Source: Bradyrhizobium sp. MOS002 (lineage in GTDB: Bacteria > Pseudomonadota > Alphaproteobacteria > Rhizobiales > Xanthobacteraceae). Taken from it: a stretch of DNA of 64,000 bases. Made by a program: the position numbers and the translations under genes. Below are positions 45,993-54,071 of this stretch, one piece after another (the first letter of the stretch is position 1; the number at the start of each line of letters is the position of its first letter). The DNA lies in contig NZ_PYFX01000003.1 in assembly GCF_003020115.1 (NCBI RefSeq), positions 434,001 through 498,000 on the forward strand, written 5' to 3'. The notes beneath the pieces were generated by a model. The model saw only the letters and a program-made list of their open reading frames with translations, had not been told where the DNA came from and did no database searches.

Positions 45993-47570
45993 ATGACCAC
46001 ACAGCCATTGGCCAATCTCGCTGACATGGTGCGCGAGCGCGCCAAGAGCCGCGGCAACGCCATCGCCTATGAGTTCGAAGGCCGCGTCACCAGCTTTGCC
46101 GAATTCGACATCAAGACCAATCGCGTCGCCAATGCGCTGATCGCGATGGGTGTGAACAAGGGCGAGCGCGTCGCCTATCTCGGCAAGAACAGCGATATCT
46201 ATTTCGAGCTGCTGATGGGCGCCATGAAGGCCGGCGTGGTGATGGCACCGGTGAACTGGCGGCTCGCGGGCCCCGAGGTCGCCTTCATCGTGAGCGACTG
46301 CAAGGCGCCGGTGCTGTTCGTGGGACCTGAGTTCATCACCCAGGTCCGCCAGATCAGGGACCAGTTGCCGGGCGTGCGCAGCGTCATCACCACCGAGGGC
46401 GGCGCGCCGGAATGGCAGGATTTTACGGCCTGGCGCGATGCACAGAGTGACGACGATCCCAAGGTGCCGATCGCGACCCGGGACATCGCGATCCAGCTCT
46501 ATACGTCGGGTACGACAGGCAAGCCGAAGGGTGCGATGCTGTCGCATGCGAACTTCCTCAACCTCGTGCAAACAGGCAATGCCGAGGACAAGCCCGAGTG
46601 GAACCGGTGGTCGACCGACGACGTGTCGCTGGTCGCGATGCCGATCTTCCACATCGGCGGCTCCGGCTGGGGCGTGATGGGGCTCTATCACGGCGCCCGC
46701 GGCGTGATCGCGCGCGAGTTCGATCCGACCAAGGTGTTGGATTTCTTCGAGCAGTCGGGCATCACAAAGCTGTTCATGGTGCCGGCCGCGATGCAGTTCG
46801 TGGTGCGGCAGCCGCGCGCCAGGACGGTCGATTTCTCGCGATTGAAGTACATGCTGTACGGAGCCTCCCCAATTCCGGCCGCGCTGTTGAAAGAGTGCAT
46901 CGACATCTTCAAATGCGGCTTCGTGCAGATGTACGGCATGACCGAGACCACCGGCACCATCGTCGCGCTGCCGCCGGAGGACCACGTCGAGGGGCTGGAG
47001 CGGATGCGCTCGGCCGGCAAGGCGCTGCCGGGCGTCGAGATCGGAATCCTCGACATCGACGGCAAGCCGCTGCCGCCGCGCGAGGTCGGCGAGATCGCGA
47101 CTCGCTCGGGCTCCAACATGGCCGGCTATTGGAACCTGCCGGAAGCGACCGCCGCGACGCTGCGCGGCGACGGCTGGCTGCGCACCGGTGACGCCGGCTA
47201 CATGGACGAGGACGGCTACCTCTACATCCACGACCGCATCAAGGACATGATCATCTCCGGCGGCGAGAACATCTACCCGGCCGAAGTCGAGAGCGCGCTG
47301 TGCGATCATCCCGACGTCGCGGAAGCCGCCGTGATCGGCATCCCCGACGACAAATGGGGCGAGGCGGTGAAGGCCGTCGTGGTGATGAAGCCGGGCAAGC
47401 AGGCGACCGCCAACGACATCATCAACTTCACCCGCGAGCGCATCGCCGGGTTCAAGACGCCGAAGAGCGTGGAGTTCTTGCCGGCGCTGCCGAGGAATCC
47501 GTCAGGCAAGATCTTGCGGCGGCAATTGCGCGAGCCGTATTGGGCGGGGAAGGACCGGCGGGTGAATTAG
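45993..47570 (+). CDS. Long-chain-fatty-acid-CoA ligase-like AMP-forming enzyme
   Basis: 525 residues. Contains YTSGTTGKPKGAML, the YGMTETTG motif, TGDAGYMDEDGYLYIHDRIKD and the catalytic Lys in NPSGKILRRQLR. It belongs to the FadD/MenE-like ligases found with beta-oxidation genes and activates a fatty or related acid. ATG 45993 follows ACGGGAGAAAC; an upstream extension is rejected. It converges with an acyl-CoA dehydrogenase, with a family D element between. Confidence 0.9.
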   Translation: MTTQPLANLADMVRERAKSRGNAIAYEFEGRVTSFAEFDIKTNRVANALIAMGVNKGERVAYLGKNSDIYFELLMGAMKAGVVMAPVNWRLAGPEVAFIVSDCKAPVLFVGPEFITQVRQIRDQLPGVRSVITTEGGAPEWQDFTAWRDAQSDDDPKVPIATRDIAIQLYTSGTTGKPKGAMLSHANFLNLVQTGNAEDKPEWNRWSTDDVSLVAMPIFHIGGSGWGVMGLYHGARGVIAREFDPTKVLDFFEQSGITKLFMVPAAMQFVVRQPRARTVDFSRLKYMLYGASPIPAALLKECIDIFKCGFVQMYGMTETTGTIVALPPEDHVEGLERMRSAGKALPGVEIGILDIDGKPLPPREVGEIATRSGSNMAGYWNLPEATAATLRGDGWLRTGDAGYMDEDGYLYIHDRIKDMIISGGENIYPAEVESALCDHPDVAEAAVIGIPDDKWGEAVKAVVVMKPGKQATANDIINFTRERIAGFKTPKSVEFLPALPRNPSGKILRRQLREPYWAGKDRRVN

Positions 47571-47588
47571 GCCCGCTCTATCCACATC

Positions 47589-47709
47589 GTCGTCCCGGCG
47601 AAGGCCGGGACCCATAGCCACCGAACGCAGTTCGGCGAAGACTGGCAATTTACCAGTTCATCCCAAACCCCTCCCTGGGGTTATGGGTCCCGGCCTTCGC
47701 CGGGACGAC
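47589..47709. repeat. Palindromic intergenic element, family D
   Basis: Arms GTCGTCCCGGCGAAGGCCGG and its exact inverse at 47686-47709. It lies between convergent genes. Confidence 0.78.
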
Positions 47710-47736
47710 TCCGGGGAGAGACCGCGCGCAATATCC

Positions 47737-49011
47737 CTAATGCTTCCCCGGCCCCATATAGCCGAACAAAAATCCCGCCACCTTGCGGATCTGGATCTCC
47801 TCGCTGCCCTCGGTGATGCGATAGCGGCGGTGGTGGCGGTAGATGTGCTCGAACGGCTTGTGGCGTGAATAGCCCATGCCGCCATGGACCTGCATGGCGC
47901 GGTCGGCGGATTCGCAACAGAGGCGGTTTGCCCAGTAGTTGCACATGGAGACGCGGTCGGAGAGCGTCCGCTCGATCTGCTCCTCGGTGAGCTTGTCCAT
48001 TTCCCAGGCGGTCTTGCGGATCAACAGGCGCAGCATCTCGGCCTGCGTCGCCAGCTCGACCAGCGGGAACTGGATCGCCTGGTTCTCGGCCAACGCCTTG
48101 CCGAACGGTTTGCGCTCGCGCGCATATTTCACGCTCTCGTTGATGCAGTAGACTGCAGCGCCGAGCGAGCTCGCGGCCTGGCGGATGCGGTTCTGATGGA
48201 CAAAACATTGCGCCAGCGACAGGCCGCGGCCGACCTCGCCGAACAGCGCGTCCTCCGGCACGAACACGTCGGTGAAGCTGACGCGGGGATGATCGGTCGG
48301 CATGTTGAAGGTCCACATGTACTCTTCGATCTTCACGCCGTCGCTCTTGGCCGGCACCAGGAAGCAGGTGATGCCGCGCGCGTCGCCGTCATTGCCGCTA
48401 GTGCGCGCGAACAGCGCGCAGTGGGTGGCGACGTGCATGCCGGTCGTCCACATCTTCTCGCCGTTGATGATCCAGCCCTTGACGTTGTCGCGGGTCGCGG
48501 GCACCGCGCGCGTTTCCATGTGGGTGGCATCGGAGCCATGATTTGGCTCGGTCAGGCCGAAGGTGATGCGGTACTTGCCCTTGATCGAACCGTCGATCAT
48601 CGCCTTCTGGTCGTCGCGGCCGTAGCGGTCGAGCATGGTGGCGACGGGAAAATTGCCGACGATGGAATGCTCGTTCTGGAGATCGTTGTGCAGGCCGAGC
48701 CCCTTGGCGGCAAAGTGCTCGCGGATGACCGCCATCCAGAGGTTGGAGCCATCCTTGCCGCCATATTGTTTCGACACCGCAAAACGCAAATGACCGGCTG
48801 TGTCCGCGAGATCCTTCGCCTTGCGCAGCAGCGCTTCCCATTCGTGGCGCGGCAGGCCGCCATTCTCGAAATCAGTGCGCGCCCATTCGCGGCGATGGTC
48901 GAAGAAGCGGACGTTGTCGTCGGCTTCTTCCAGCGGCTTGATCTCGCGCTCGATGAAACGGTCGAGCTCCGCGAGATAGGCGACGAGATCGGCAGGCAGT
49001 GAGAAATCCAC
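47737..49011 (-). CDS. Acyl-CoA dehydrogenase family protein
   Basis: 424 residues. FAD/substrate motifs FGLTEPNHGSDATHM and KMWTTGMH, and the catalytic Glu401 in YRITEGSEEIQ, so it keeps the classical base, unlike the ACAD11-like copies at 1726 and 54072. The C-terminus carries an extra FLFGYMGPGKH tail. It oxidises an acyl-CoA to the 2-enoyl-CoA with electrons passed to ETF. Diverges from an enoyl-CoA hydratase across a spacer with an inverted repeat. Confidence 0.9.
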   Translation of the reverse strand: MDFSLPADLVAYLAELDRFIEREIKPLEEADDNVRFFDHRREWARTDFENGGLPRHEWEALLRKAKDLADTAGHLRFAVSKQYGGKDGSNLWMAVIREHFAAKGLGLHNDLQNEHSIVGNFPVATMLDRYGRDDQKAMIDGSIKGKYRITFGLTEPNHGSDATHMETRAVPATRDNVKGWIINGEKMWTTGMHVATHCALFARTSGNDGDARGITCFLVPAKSDGVKIEEYMWTFNMPTDHPRVSFTDVFVPEDALFGEVGRGLSLAQCFVHQNRIRQAASSLGAAVYCINESVKYARERKPFGKALAENQAIQFPLVELATQAEMLRLLIRKTAWEMDKLTEEQIERTLSDRVSMCNYWANRLCCESADRAMQVHGGMGYSRHKPFEHIYRHHRRYRITEGSEEIQIRKVAGFLFGYMGPGKH

Positions 49012-49065
49012 GAGTCTCTCCCGGATGATTTTTCGTTTTGCGTTAAGGCGCTACGCGCGCTTTTG

Positions 49066-49088
49066 CTTCTCACGATTAAGGTGAGAAG
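49066..49088. promoter_or_regulatory. Inverted repeat in dehydrogenase / hydratase divergent promoter
   Basis: Perfect 8-bp arms CTTCTCAC and GTGAGAAG around the 7-base GATTAAG, 55 bases from the dehydrogenase ATG and 132 from the hydratase ATG. Candidate operator for both genes. Confidence 0.35.
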
Positions 49089-49220
49089 AGCTCGCGCAAG
49101 TCAAGCAATGCGAGGCGTGTCAGAGGCGCAAGGCGCGCCCGCGCAATTCGATGGTGTTGCGGCGCTGGCGCGCGCTAGTATAGCCACAATATTCCTTCAC
49201 GAGAAAATGCTGGAGCGACC

Positions 49221-50000
49221 ATGGAGCTGAAGTTCTCAAAGGTGGAACGCAAGGGGCCGATCACGATCGTCACGCTGTCGCGGCCCGAGGTCTACAACGC
49301 GCTGCACACCGATGCGCATTTCGAACTCCAGAAGGTGTTCGACGATTTCTCCGCTGATGCCGGGCAATGGGTCGCGATCGTCACTGGTAGCGGCGACAAG
49401 GCGTTTTGCGCCGGCAACGATCTGAAGTGGCAGGCGGCGGGCGGCAAGCGCGGCTGGGACAAGGGCGGCTTCGCCGGTCTCACCGCGCGCTTCGACTGCG
49501 ACAAGCCGATCATCGCCGCCGTCAACGGCGTCGCCATGGGCGGCGGTTTCGAGATCGCGCTCGCCTGCGATTTGATCATCGCCTCGGAGAACGCGACCTT
49601 CGCCCTGCCCGAGCCGCGCGTTGGGCTGGCCGCACTCGCCGGAGGCGTGCACCGGCTGCCACGCCAGATCGGCTTGAAGCGCGCCATGGGCATGATCCTC
49701 ACCGCGCGCCATGTCAGCGCCAAGGAAGGCTATGAGCTCGGCTTCGTCAACGAGGTGGTGCCGCAGGGCGAGGCGCTATCCGGCGCGTTGCGCTGGGCCG
49801 AGATGATCACCAAGAATTCGCCGATGTCGATCCGCGCCTCGAAGCAGGCGATCCAGAAGGGCCTCGGCGTCTCGCTGGAGCAGGCGATCGAGGAGCAGCG
49901 CGAATATCCGGCGGTGAAGGCGATGGTGGCCTCGCAGGATTACATCGAGGGACCGAAGGCGTTCGCGGAGAAGCGGCCGCCGAAATGGGTGGGGAAGTGA
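49221..50000 (+). CDS. Enoyl-CoA hydratase/isomerase family protein
   Basis: 259 residues, crotonase fold. Oxyanion-hole segments FCAGNDLK and AAVNGVAMGGGFEIALACD and one catalytic Glu in LPEPRVGLAAL; the second Glu position of classical hydratases is not clear, as in carnitinyl-CoA dehydratase-like members. It acts on an enoyl- or hydroxyacyl-CoA, most simply the product of the divergent dehydrogenase. Confidence 0.88.
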   Translation: MELKFSKVERKGPITIVTLSRPEVYNALHTDAHFELQKVFDDFSADAGQWVAIVTGSGDKAFCAGNDLKWQAAGGKRGWDKGGFAGLTARFDCDKPIIAAVNGVAMGGGFEIALACDLIIASENATFALPEPRVGLAALAGGVHRLPRQIGLKRAMGMILTARHVSAKEGYELGFVNEVVPQGEALSGALRWAEMITKNSPMSIRASKQAIQKGLGVSLEQAIEEQREYPAVKAMVASQDYIEGPKAFAEKRPPKWVGK

Positions 50001-50023
50001 AGGGTCGCTCGGCTCATCACCGC

Positions 50024-50132
50024 CGTCATGCCCCGGCTTGACCGGGGCATCCAGTACGCCGCGGCTTCTCGGCTCGATCACTGCCGTCTCTGGAATACTG
50101 GATCGCCCGCCTTCGCGGGCGATGACCGCGGA
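50024..50132. repeat. Palindromic intergenic element, family H
   Basis: CCGTCATGCCCCGGCTTGAC...CCGGGGCATCCAGTA with a partner TACTGGATCGCCCGCCTTCG...GCGGGCGATGAC. It separates the convergent hydratase and DUF6285 genes. Confidence 0.68.
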
Positions 50133-50146
50133 GAATGTGGCGCCGC

Positions 50147-50524
50147 TTACCCGCCTCGCGACAGCTCGCGCTTGTACGAGGCGTAGCTCGGCTGATCGAC
50201 TGCAAGCTTGTCCATCGTGGTCGCCCACAGATGCTCGGCGAGGCCCGGCGTTGCCAGGTCGATCTCGCCCTTGGCGATGCGCTCGGCGAGCGTGCGGTTG
50301 AGATCGGTGACCGACCCATCCATGCCCAGCAGCGCGCGCAACCGCTCCACCTCCGCAGCATCGCTCCCCTCTTCCCGCGTCAACTGCCGTGTCACGAGAT
50401 CGAGGATGTTGATGGCGACGCGCAGCTTGAAGGCCTGGTGGCCGGAGATCAGCGGCGCGATGTCGTTGCGGAGAAAATCGGAGACTGATTTGGTCAGTTC
50501 GATCGGGGTCGGCTCGTCCTGCAT
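50147..50524 (-). CDS. DUF6285 small protein (LvaB-like partner of APH-type kinase)
   Basis: 125 residues, alpha-helical, beginning MQDEPTPIELTKSVSDFLRN. From memory, DUF6285 proteins are almost always encoded next to an APH-like kinase; in Pseudomonas putida the comparable LvaB is needed for the kinase LvaA in levulinate breakdown. It starts two bases after the kinase stop (TGACCATG). ATG 50524 is used; the longer frame runs antisense-like into the kinase gene. No catalytic residue recognised. Confidence 0.75.
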   Translation of the reverse strand: MQDEPTPIELTKSVSDFLRNDIAPLISGHQAFKLRVAINILDLVTRQLTREEGSDAAEVERLRALLGMDGSVTDLNRTLAERIAKGEIDLATPGLAEHLWATTMDKLAVDQPSYASYKRELSRGG

Positions 50525-50526
50525 GG

Positions 50527-51513
50527 TCAACTCCCCCGCGGCGCCAGCAGCCGCAACAGATCGATCTCCGTCTCGGAAGCGCGACGGCCGATCATGGCGC
50601 GTTCCATCGAATGGTCCGGGCTTTCGCGAAACCGCTGCATCATGCCGCCGCACATGATGCCCCAGCGCAGCGTGCCCATCACTTCCCAGAATTTGACCCG
50701 CGATGGATCGACCTTGCGCCCCGCGGCCTCATAGCCTGCGAACAGCTCCTCGCGCGAGCCAAAGCCGCCGACGGGCTTGTCGATCTCGCCAAAGCGCCAC
50801 GAATTGACGCAGACCCAGCCGAGATCCTCCATGGGGTCGCCGAGATGGGCGAGCTCCCAGTCCAGCACCGCGCGGACGCCGTCGGCACCGATGATGAGAT
50901 TGCCGTTGCGGAAATCGCCATGCACCAGCGTTGTCTCGCTGGCGGGGCCCGGGTCGTGGTCGCGCAACCAGCGCAGCGTCAGCTCGAACACCGGCTTTGG
51001 CCAGTCCAGGCTGCGATAGTCGCGCTCGAAATCGCCGATCTCCTTCGCTGCCGTCATGTGGCGCAGCTCGGGCAACTTGTCCTGCGGCAGCCTGTGCAGG
51101 CCCGCAAGCACCCCGCCGATCTGCCGCGCGAGATGCGGCCGCGCCGCGGCGAATTCATCGTCGCGCAGAATCTTGCGCGCGATGGTCTCGCCCTCGACCC
51201 GCTGCATGATGAAGCCGGTACCGAGATCGTCATCCGGCGTGAGCACATGCATCACGCGCGGCGACGGCACTCCGGCCTCGAATGCGAGCTGCATCAGCTG
51301 CGCTTCGGCGGCTAGACCCGCCGCGCGCGTCGGTGCCGCGCCATAGCCCTTCGGCGAGCGGCGCAGGATCGCACCGATCACGCCATCGGGATTGGCGATA
51401 TCGAAGCGCCAGGTTTCCTGGCTGGCGCCGCCGGACAGCCTTGCCACGCCGGCGACCCCGGTCGCACCCGGGCACCAGCGCGCAACGCTGCGGGAGAGTT
51501 CGGCCTCGATCAT
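50527..51513 (-). CDS. APH-like phosphotransferase (ACAD10/11- or LvaA-type acyl-CoA kinase)
   Basis: 328 residues, eukaryotic-kinase-like APH fold. The catalytic loop HGDFRNGN (198-205, Asp200, Asn205) and metal site DWE (218-220) are intact. The subgroup is not an antibiotic kinase: relatives form the N-terminal kinase domain of ACAD10/ACAD11 and LvaA, which phosphorylate the hydroxyl of 4-hydroxyacyl-CoA. Overlaps the crotonase gene upstream by four bases (ATGA) and is followed at once by the DUF6285 gene. Confidence 0.85.
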   Translation of the reverse strand: MIEAELSRSVARWCPGATGVAGVARLSGGASQETWRFDIANPDGVIGAILRRSPKGYGAAPTRAAGLAAEAQLMQLAFEAGVPSPRVMHVLTPDDDLGTGFIMQRVEGETIARKILRDDEFAAARPHLARQIGGVLAGLHRLPQDKLPELRHMTAAKEIGDFERDYRSLDWPKPVFELTLRWLRDHDPGPASETTLVHGDFRNGNLIIGADGVRAVLDWELAHLGDPMEDLGWVCVNSWRFGEIDKPVGGFGSREELFAGYEAAGRKVDPSRVKFWEVMGTLRWGIMCGGMMQRFRESPDHSMERAMIGRRASETEIDLLRLLAPRGS

Positions 51514-52298
51514 TTGCCCTTGAACTGCGCCGGGCGCTTCTCCAGGAACGCACCGACGCCTTCACGGAAGTCCTGTGTGTCGCCGGCACGGAGCTGGCAC
51601 TGGAATTCGAGATTGAGCTGATCCTCGAAGGAATTTTCCGGGCTGTCCCAATAGAGCTTGCGGATCAGCGACAGTGCGACCGTCGGGCCGCTGGCGAGGT
51701 CGCGCGCAAGCTTCATCGCCTCCTCCATCAGCACGCCATCATCATAGACGCGGTTGACGAGGCCCCATTCCAGCGCCTTCTCGGCCGGCAGCCGCTCGCC
51801 CATCAGCGACAATTCGATCGAACGCGCCTTGCCGATCAGCCGCGGCAAGAGCCAGGTCGAGCCGCAATCCGGCACGAGGCCGATACGGCGGAAGGCTTGA
51901 AGAAAGTAAGAGGACCGCGCGCATAAAATCATGTCGCCGAGCAGCGCGAAGCTCATGCCGGCGCCGGCCGCCGGGCCGTTGACCGCGGTCACGATCGGGC
52001 AATGCAGATTGCGAATGCGGCGCAGGAAGGGATGGAAGCCGGTCTCGAGCGTCAGGCCGGCCTTGGTCTTCTTCGACTGGTTGTTGCGGCCCTGGAGATT
52101 GGCGCCGGTGCAGAACGCCCGCCCCGCGCCCGTCAGCACGACGCAGCGCACCTCGTCCTTCTTCTCCTCGATCGCGTCGAGCGCTTCCGCGAGACCGCCC
52201 AGCATATCCACGGAGACCGCGTTCATCACCTCCTGATGGTCGAGCTTGAGGATCGCGACCGAACCATCGAGGTCGAGCGTGACGTGTTTGAACTGCAT
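51510..52298 (-). CDS. Enoyl-CoA hydratase-isomerase, PaaG-like
   Basis: 262 residues. Oxyanion-hole parts FCTGANLQG and AVNGPAAGAGMSFALLGD, and the GLVPDCGSTWLLPRLIG stretch with the Asp that serves PaaG-type isomerases instead of the hydratase Glu pair. It heads the operon with the kinase and the DUF6285 protein; the four-base overlap implies coupling. It could isomerise or hydrate the enoyl-CoA left after dephosphorylation. ATG 52298 is chosen because the family starts MQFKHVTLDLDG. Confidence 0.87.
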   Translation of the reverse strand: MQFKHVTLDLDGSVAILKLDHQEVMNAVSVDMLGGLAEALDAIEEKKDEVRCVVLTGAGRAFCTGANLQGRNNQSKKTKAGLTLETGFHPFLRRIRNLHCPIVTAVNGPAAGAGMSFALLGDMILCARSSYFLQAFRRIGLVPDCGSTWLLPRLIGKARSIELSLMGERLPAEKALEWGLVNRVYDDGVLMEEAMKLARDLASGPTVALSLIRKLYWDSPENSFEDQLNLEFQCQLRAGDTQDFREGVGAFLEKRPAQFKGK

Positions 52299-52490
52299 GG
52301 TTTCCTCGTGAGTTGCGGCCTGTGTCAGTTTCGCAGACCGGAATTGCTTTTGCCGGGGCGCATATTTGATTTTTGGCGCGGTCTTGTCCATGGTGATCGG
52401 AGCATAGCAAGCAATCTTGCGCGCAGCGGCTGATGCGCCGCATGCCAAGAAACCTTGCCAAGAAACCTCGCCAAAAACAGGAAACGCGCC

Positions 52491-53270
52491 ATGAACCTTT
52501 TCGACCTCACAGGCCGGGTCGCCGTGATCACCGGCGGCAATGGCGGTATCGGACTCGGCATTGCACAGGCGCTTGCCGGCCAGGGCTGCAACGTCTCGAT
52601 CTGGGGGCGCAATCCTGACAAGAACAGCAGCGCTGCCGCGAGCCTGGCGGGGCTATCAGGCAAGGTCGACGCGCGGGTCTGCGACGTCACCGACCCGGCC
52701 TCGGTCAATGCCGCGATGAAGGCCACGCTCGACATATTCGGCCGGGTCGACGGCTGCTTCGCCAATGCCGGCATCGGCGGCGGCGGCCGGCGATCGTTTA
52801 TCGAACGCACCGAGGAGGAATGGCGCACGATGTTCGCGACCAATCTCGACGGCGTGTTCCACGCGTTCCAGGCGGCCGCAAGACACATGACCGCGCGCGC
52901 CGAGGCCGGCGATCCCTTCGGCCGACTGGTGGCGACTTCCAGCCTCGCCTCGATCTTCGGCACCGCGCGCAACGAGCACTATGCCGCGACCAAGGCCGCT
53001 ATCAATGCGCTGGTGCGCGCGCTCGGCGTCGAGCTGGCGCGCCACGGCGTCACCGCGAATGCGATCCTGCCCGGCTGGATCAAGAGCGACATGACCTCGG
53101 GCCTGATGGCCAACGAGAAGTTCGTTGCCAACGTGATGCCGCGCATTCCGGTGCGACGCTTCGGCGAGGCCAGCGATTTCGGCGGCATCGCGGTGTATCT
53201 GATGAGCAAGGCGTCGTCGTACCACACCGCGGATACGTTCGTGATCGACGGCGGTTATACGGCGTTTTGA
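52491..53270 (+). CDS. SDR family oxidoreductase
   Basis: 259 residues, classical SDR. Cofactor motif TGGNGGIGLGIA, NAG motif, Ser in ATSSLAS and Tyr-X3-Lys in HYAATKAA, C-terminal FVIDGGYTAF. Probably oxidises a hydroxyacyl-CoA or alcohol with NAD(P). ATG 52491 has AGGAAA upstream. It diverges from the crotonase-kinase-DUF6285 operon and precedes the VOC and ACAD11-like genes, which may belong to the same pathway. Confidence 0.88.
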   Translation: MNLFDLTGRVAVITGGNGGIGLGIAQALAGQGCNVSIWGRNPDKNSSAAASLAGLSGKVDARVCDVTDPASVNAAMKATLDIFGRVDGCFANAGIGGGGRRSFIERTEEEWRTMFATNLDGVFHAFQAAARHMTARAEAGDPFGRLVATSSLASIFGTARNEHYAATKAAINALVRALGVELARHGVTANAILPGWIKSDMTSGLMANEKFVANVMPRIPVRRFGEASDFGGIAVYLMSKASSYHTADTFVIDGGYTAF

Positions 53271-53276
53271 GTCTCG

Positions 53277-53357
53277 TAGCCCGGATGGAGCGCTGCGCAA
53301 TCCGGGACGGCCAAAAGTAAACAAGACGCGGATTGCGCTGCGCTCCATCCGGGCTAC
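53277..53357. repeat. Palindromic intergenic element, family G
   Basis: GTAGCCCGGATGGAGCGCTG pairs with its near-perfect inverse ending CGCTCCATCCGGGCTAC. It lies between the SDR and VOC genes. Confidence 0.75.
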
Positions 53358-53383
53358 AAACCATAACAAGGGGAACGGGCAAA

Positions 53384-53764
53384 ATGTTTTCACACGTGAT
53401 GATCGGCACCAACGACCTCGACAAAGCCAAGGCATTCTACGACAATTTGCTGACCACGCTCGAAGTGCGGCCGGCGCGCGTCGATGGCCATCGCATCTTC
53501 TACATCACCAAGACCGGCGTGTTCTCGGTGACGAAGCCGATCAACGGCGAGGCCGCGACGCCTGCGAATGGCGGCACCATCGGCTTTGCCGCCAACTCGC
53601 CGGAGCAGGTCAACGCCTGGCACGCGGCCGGAGTCGCCGCCGGCGGCATCCCTTGCGAAGATCCTCCCGGCATCCGCCAAGGCCCCGGCGTCAACCTCTA
53701 TATTGCGTATTTGCGTGACCTCGACGGCAACAAGATCTGCGCGATGCATCGGATGGCGAACTAG
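53384..53764 (+). CDS. VOC (glyoxalase/bleomycin-resistance) superfamily protein
   Basis: 126 residues with paired beta-alpha-beta-beta-beta units (FSHVMIGTNDLDKAKAFYDNL at the start, NLYIAYLRDLDGNKICAMH at the end). The family includes lyases, epimerases and dioxygenases; metal ligands are suggested by His4 but not certain. Methylmalonyl-CoA-epimerase-like and glyoxalase-like functions are both possible. AAGGGGAACGG precedes the ATG. Confidence 0.82.
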   Translation: MFSHVMIGTNDLDKAKAFYDNLLTTLEVRPARVDGHRIFYITKTGVFSVTKPINGEAATPANGGTIGFAANSPEQVNAWHAAGVAAGGIPCEDPPGIRQGPGVNLYIAYLRDLDGNKICAMHRMAN

Positions 53765-53779
53765 GCCGGCATATTCAGT

Positions 53780-53912
53780 GTCGTCCCGGCGAACGCCGGG
53801 ACCCATAACCACAGGGAGTGGTTGTAGCGCAAACTCGTAACTCCGAGTCTTCGTCAAACTGCTCCCTGTGGTTATGGGTCCCGGATCTGCGCTGCGCTTG
53901 TCCGGGACGACG
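53780..53912. repeat. Palindromic intergenic element, family D variant
   Basis: Left arm GTCGTCCCGGCGAACGCCGG with CATAACCACAGGGAG, right side CTCCCTGTGGTTATG and TCCGGGACGACG. The outer right arm has been replaced by family E-like sequence, a chimera of two repeat types. The spacer to the next gene (53913-54071) shows nothing else. Confidence 0.72.
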
Positions 53913-54071
53913 CTGGAGAGAGTGTTCGCCCCGCATTCAAACAACATTTCAAACGCCCTCGCGATATTCCATCGCATGGCATGGCTCGCGTTGGAAAATG
54001 CGCGCTCGCACTTTGGCGACGCTGCGACTATTCTCCGGCGCAACGCGATCTCAGCGCCCCCGGGAGGAACA

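Noticed and set aside
50527..51513. Aminoglycoside resistance phosphotransferase
   Set aside because: Only the general APH fold is shared; operon with DUF6285 and crotonase points to acyl-CoA metabolism.
53868..54071. N-terminal extension of the ACAD11-like protein
   Set aside because: It begins inside a family D/E repeat; GGGAGG before ATG 54072 marks the start.
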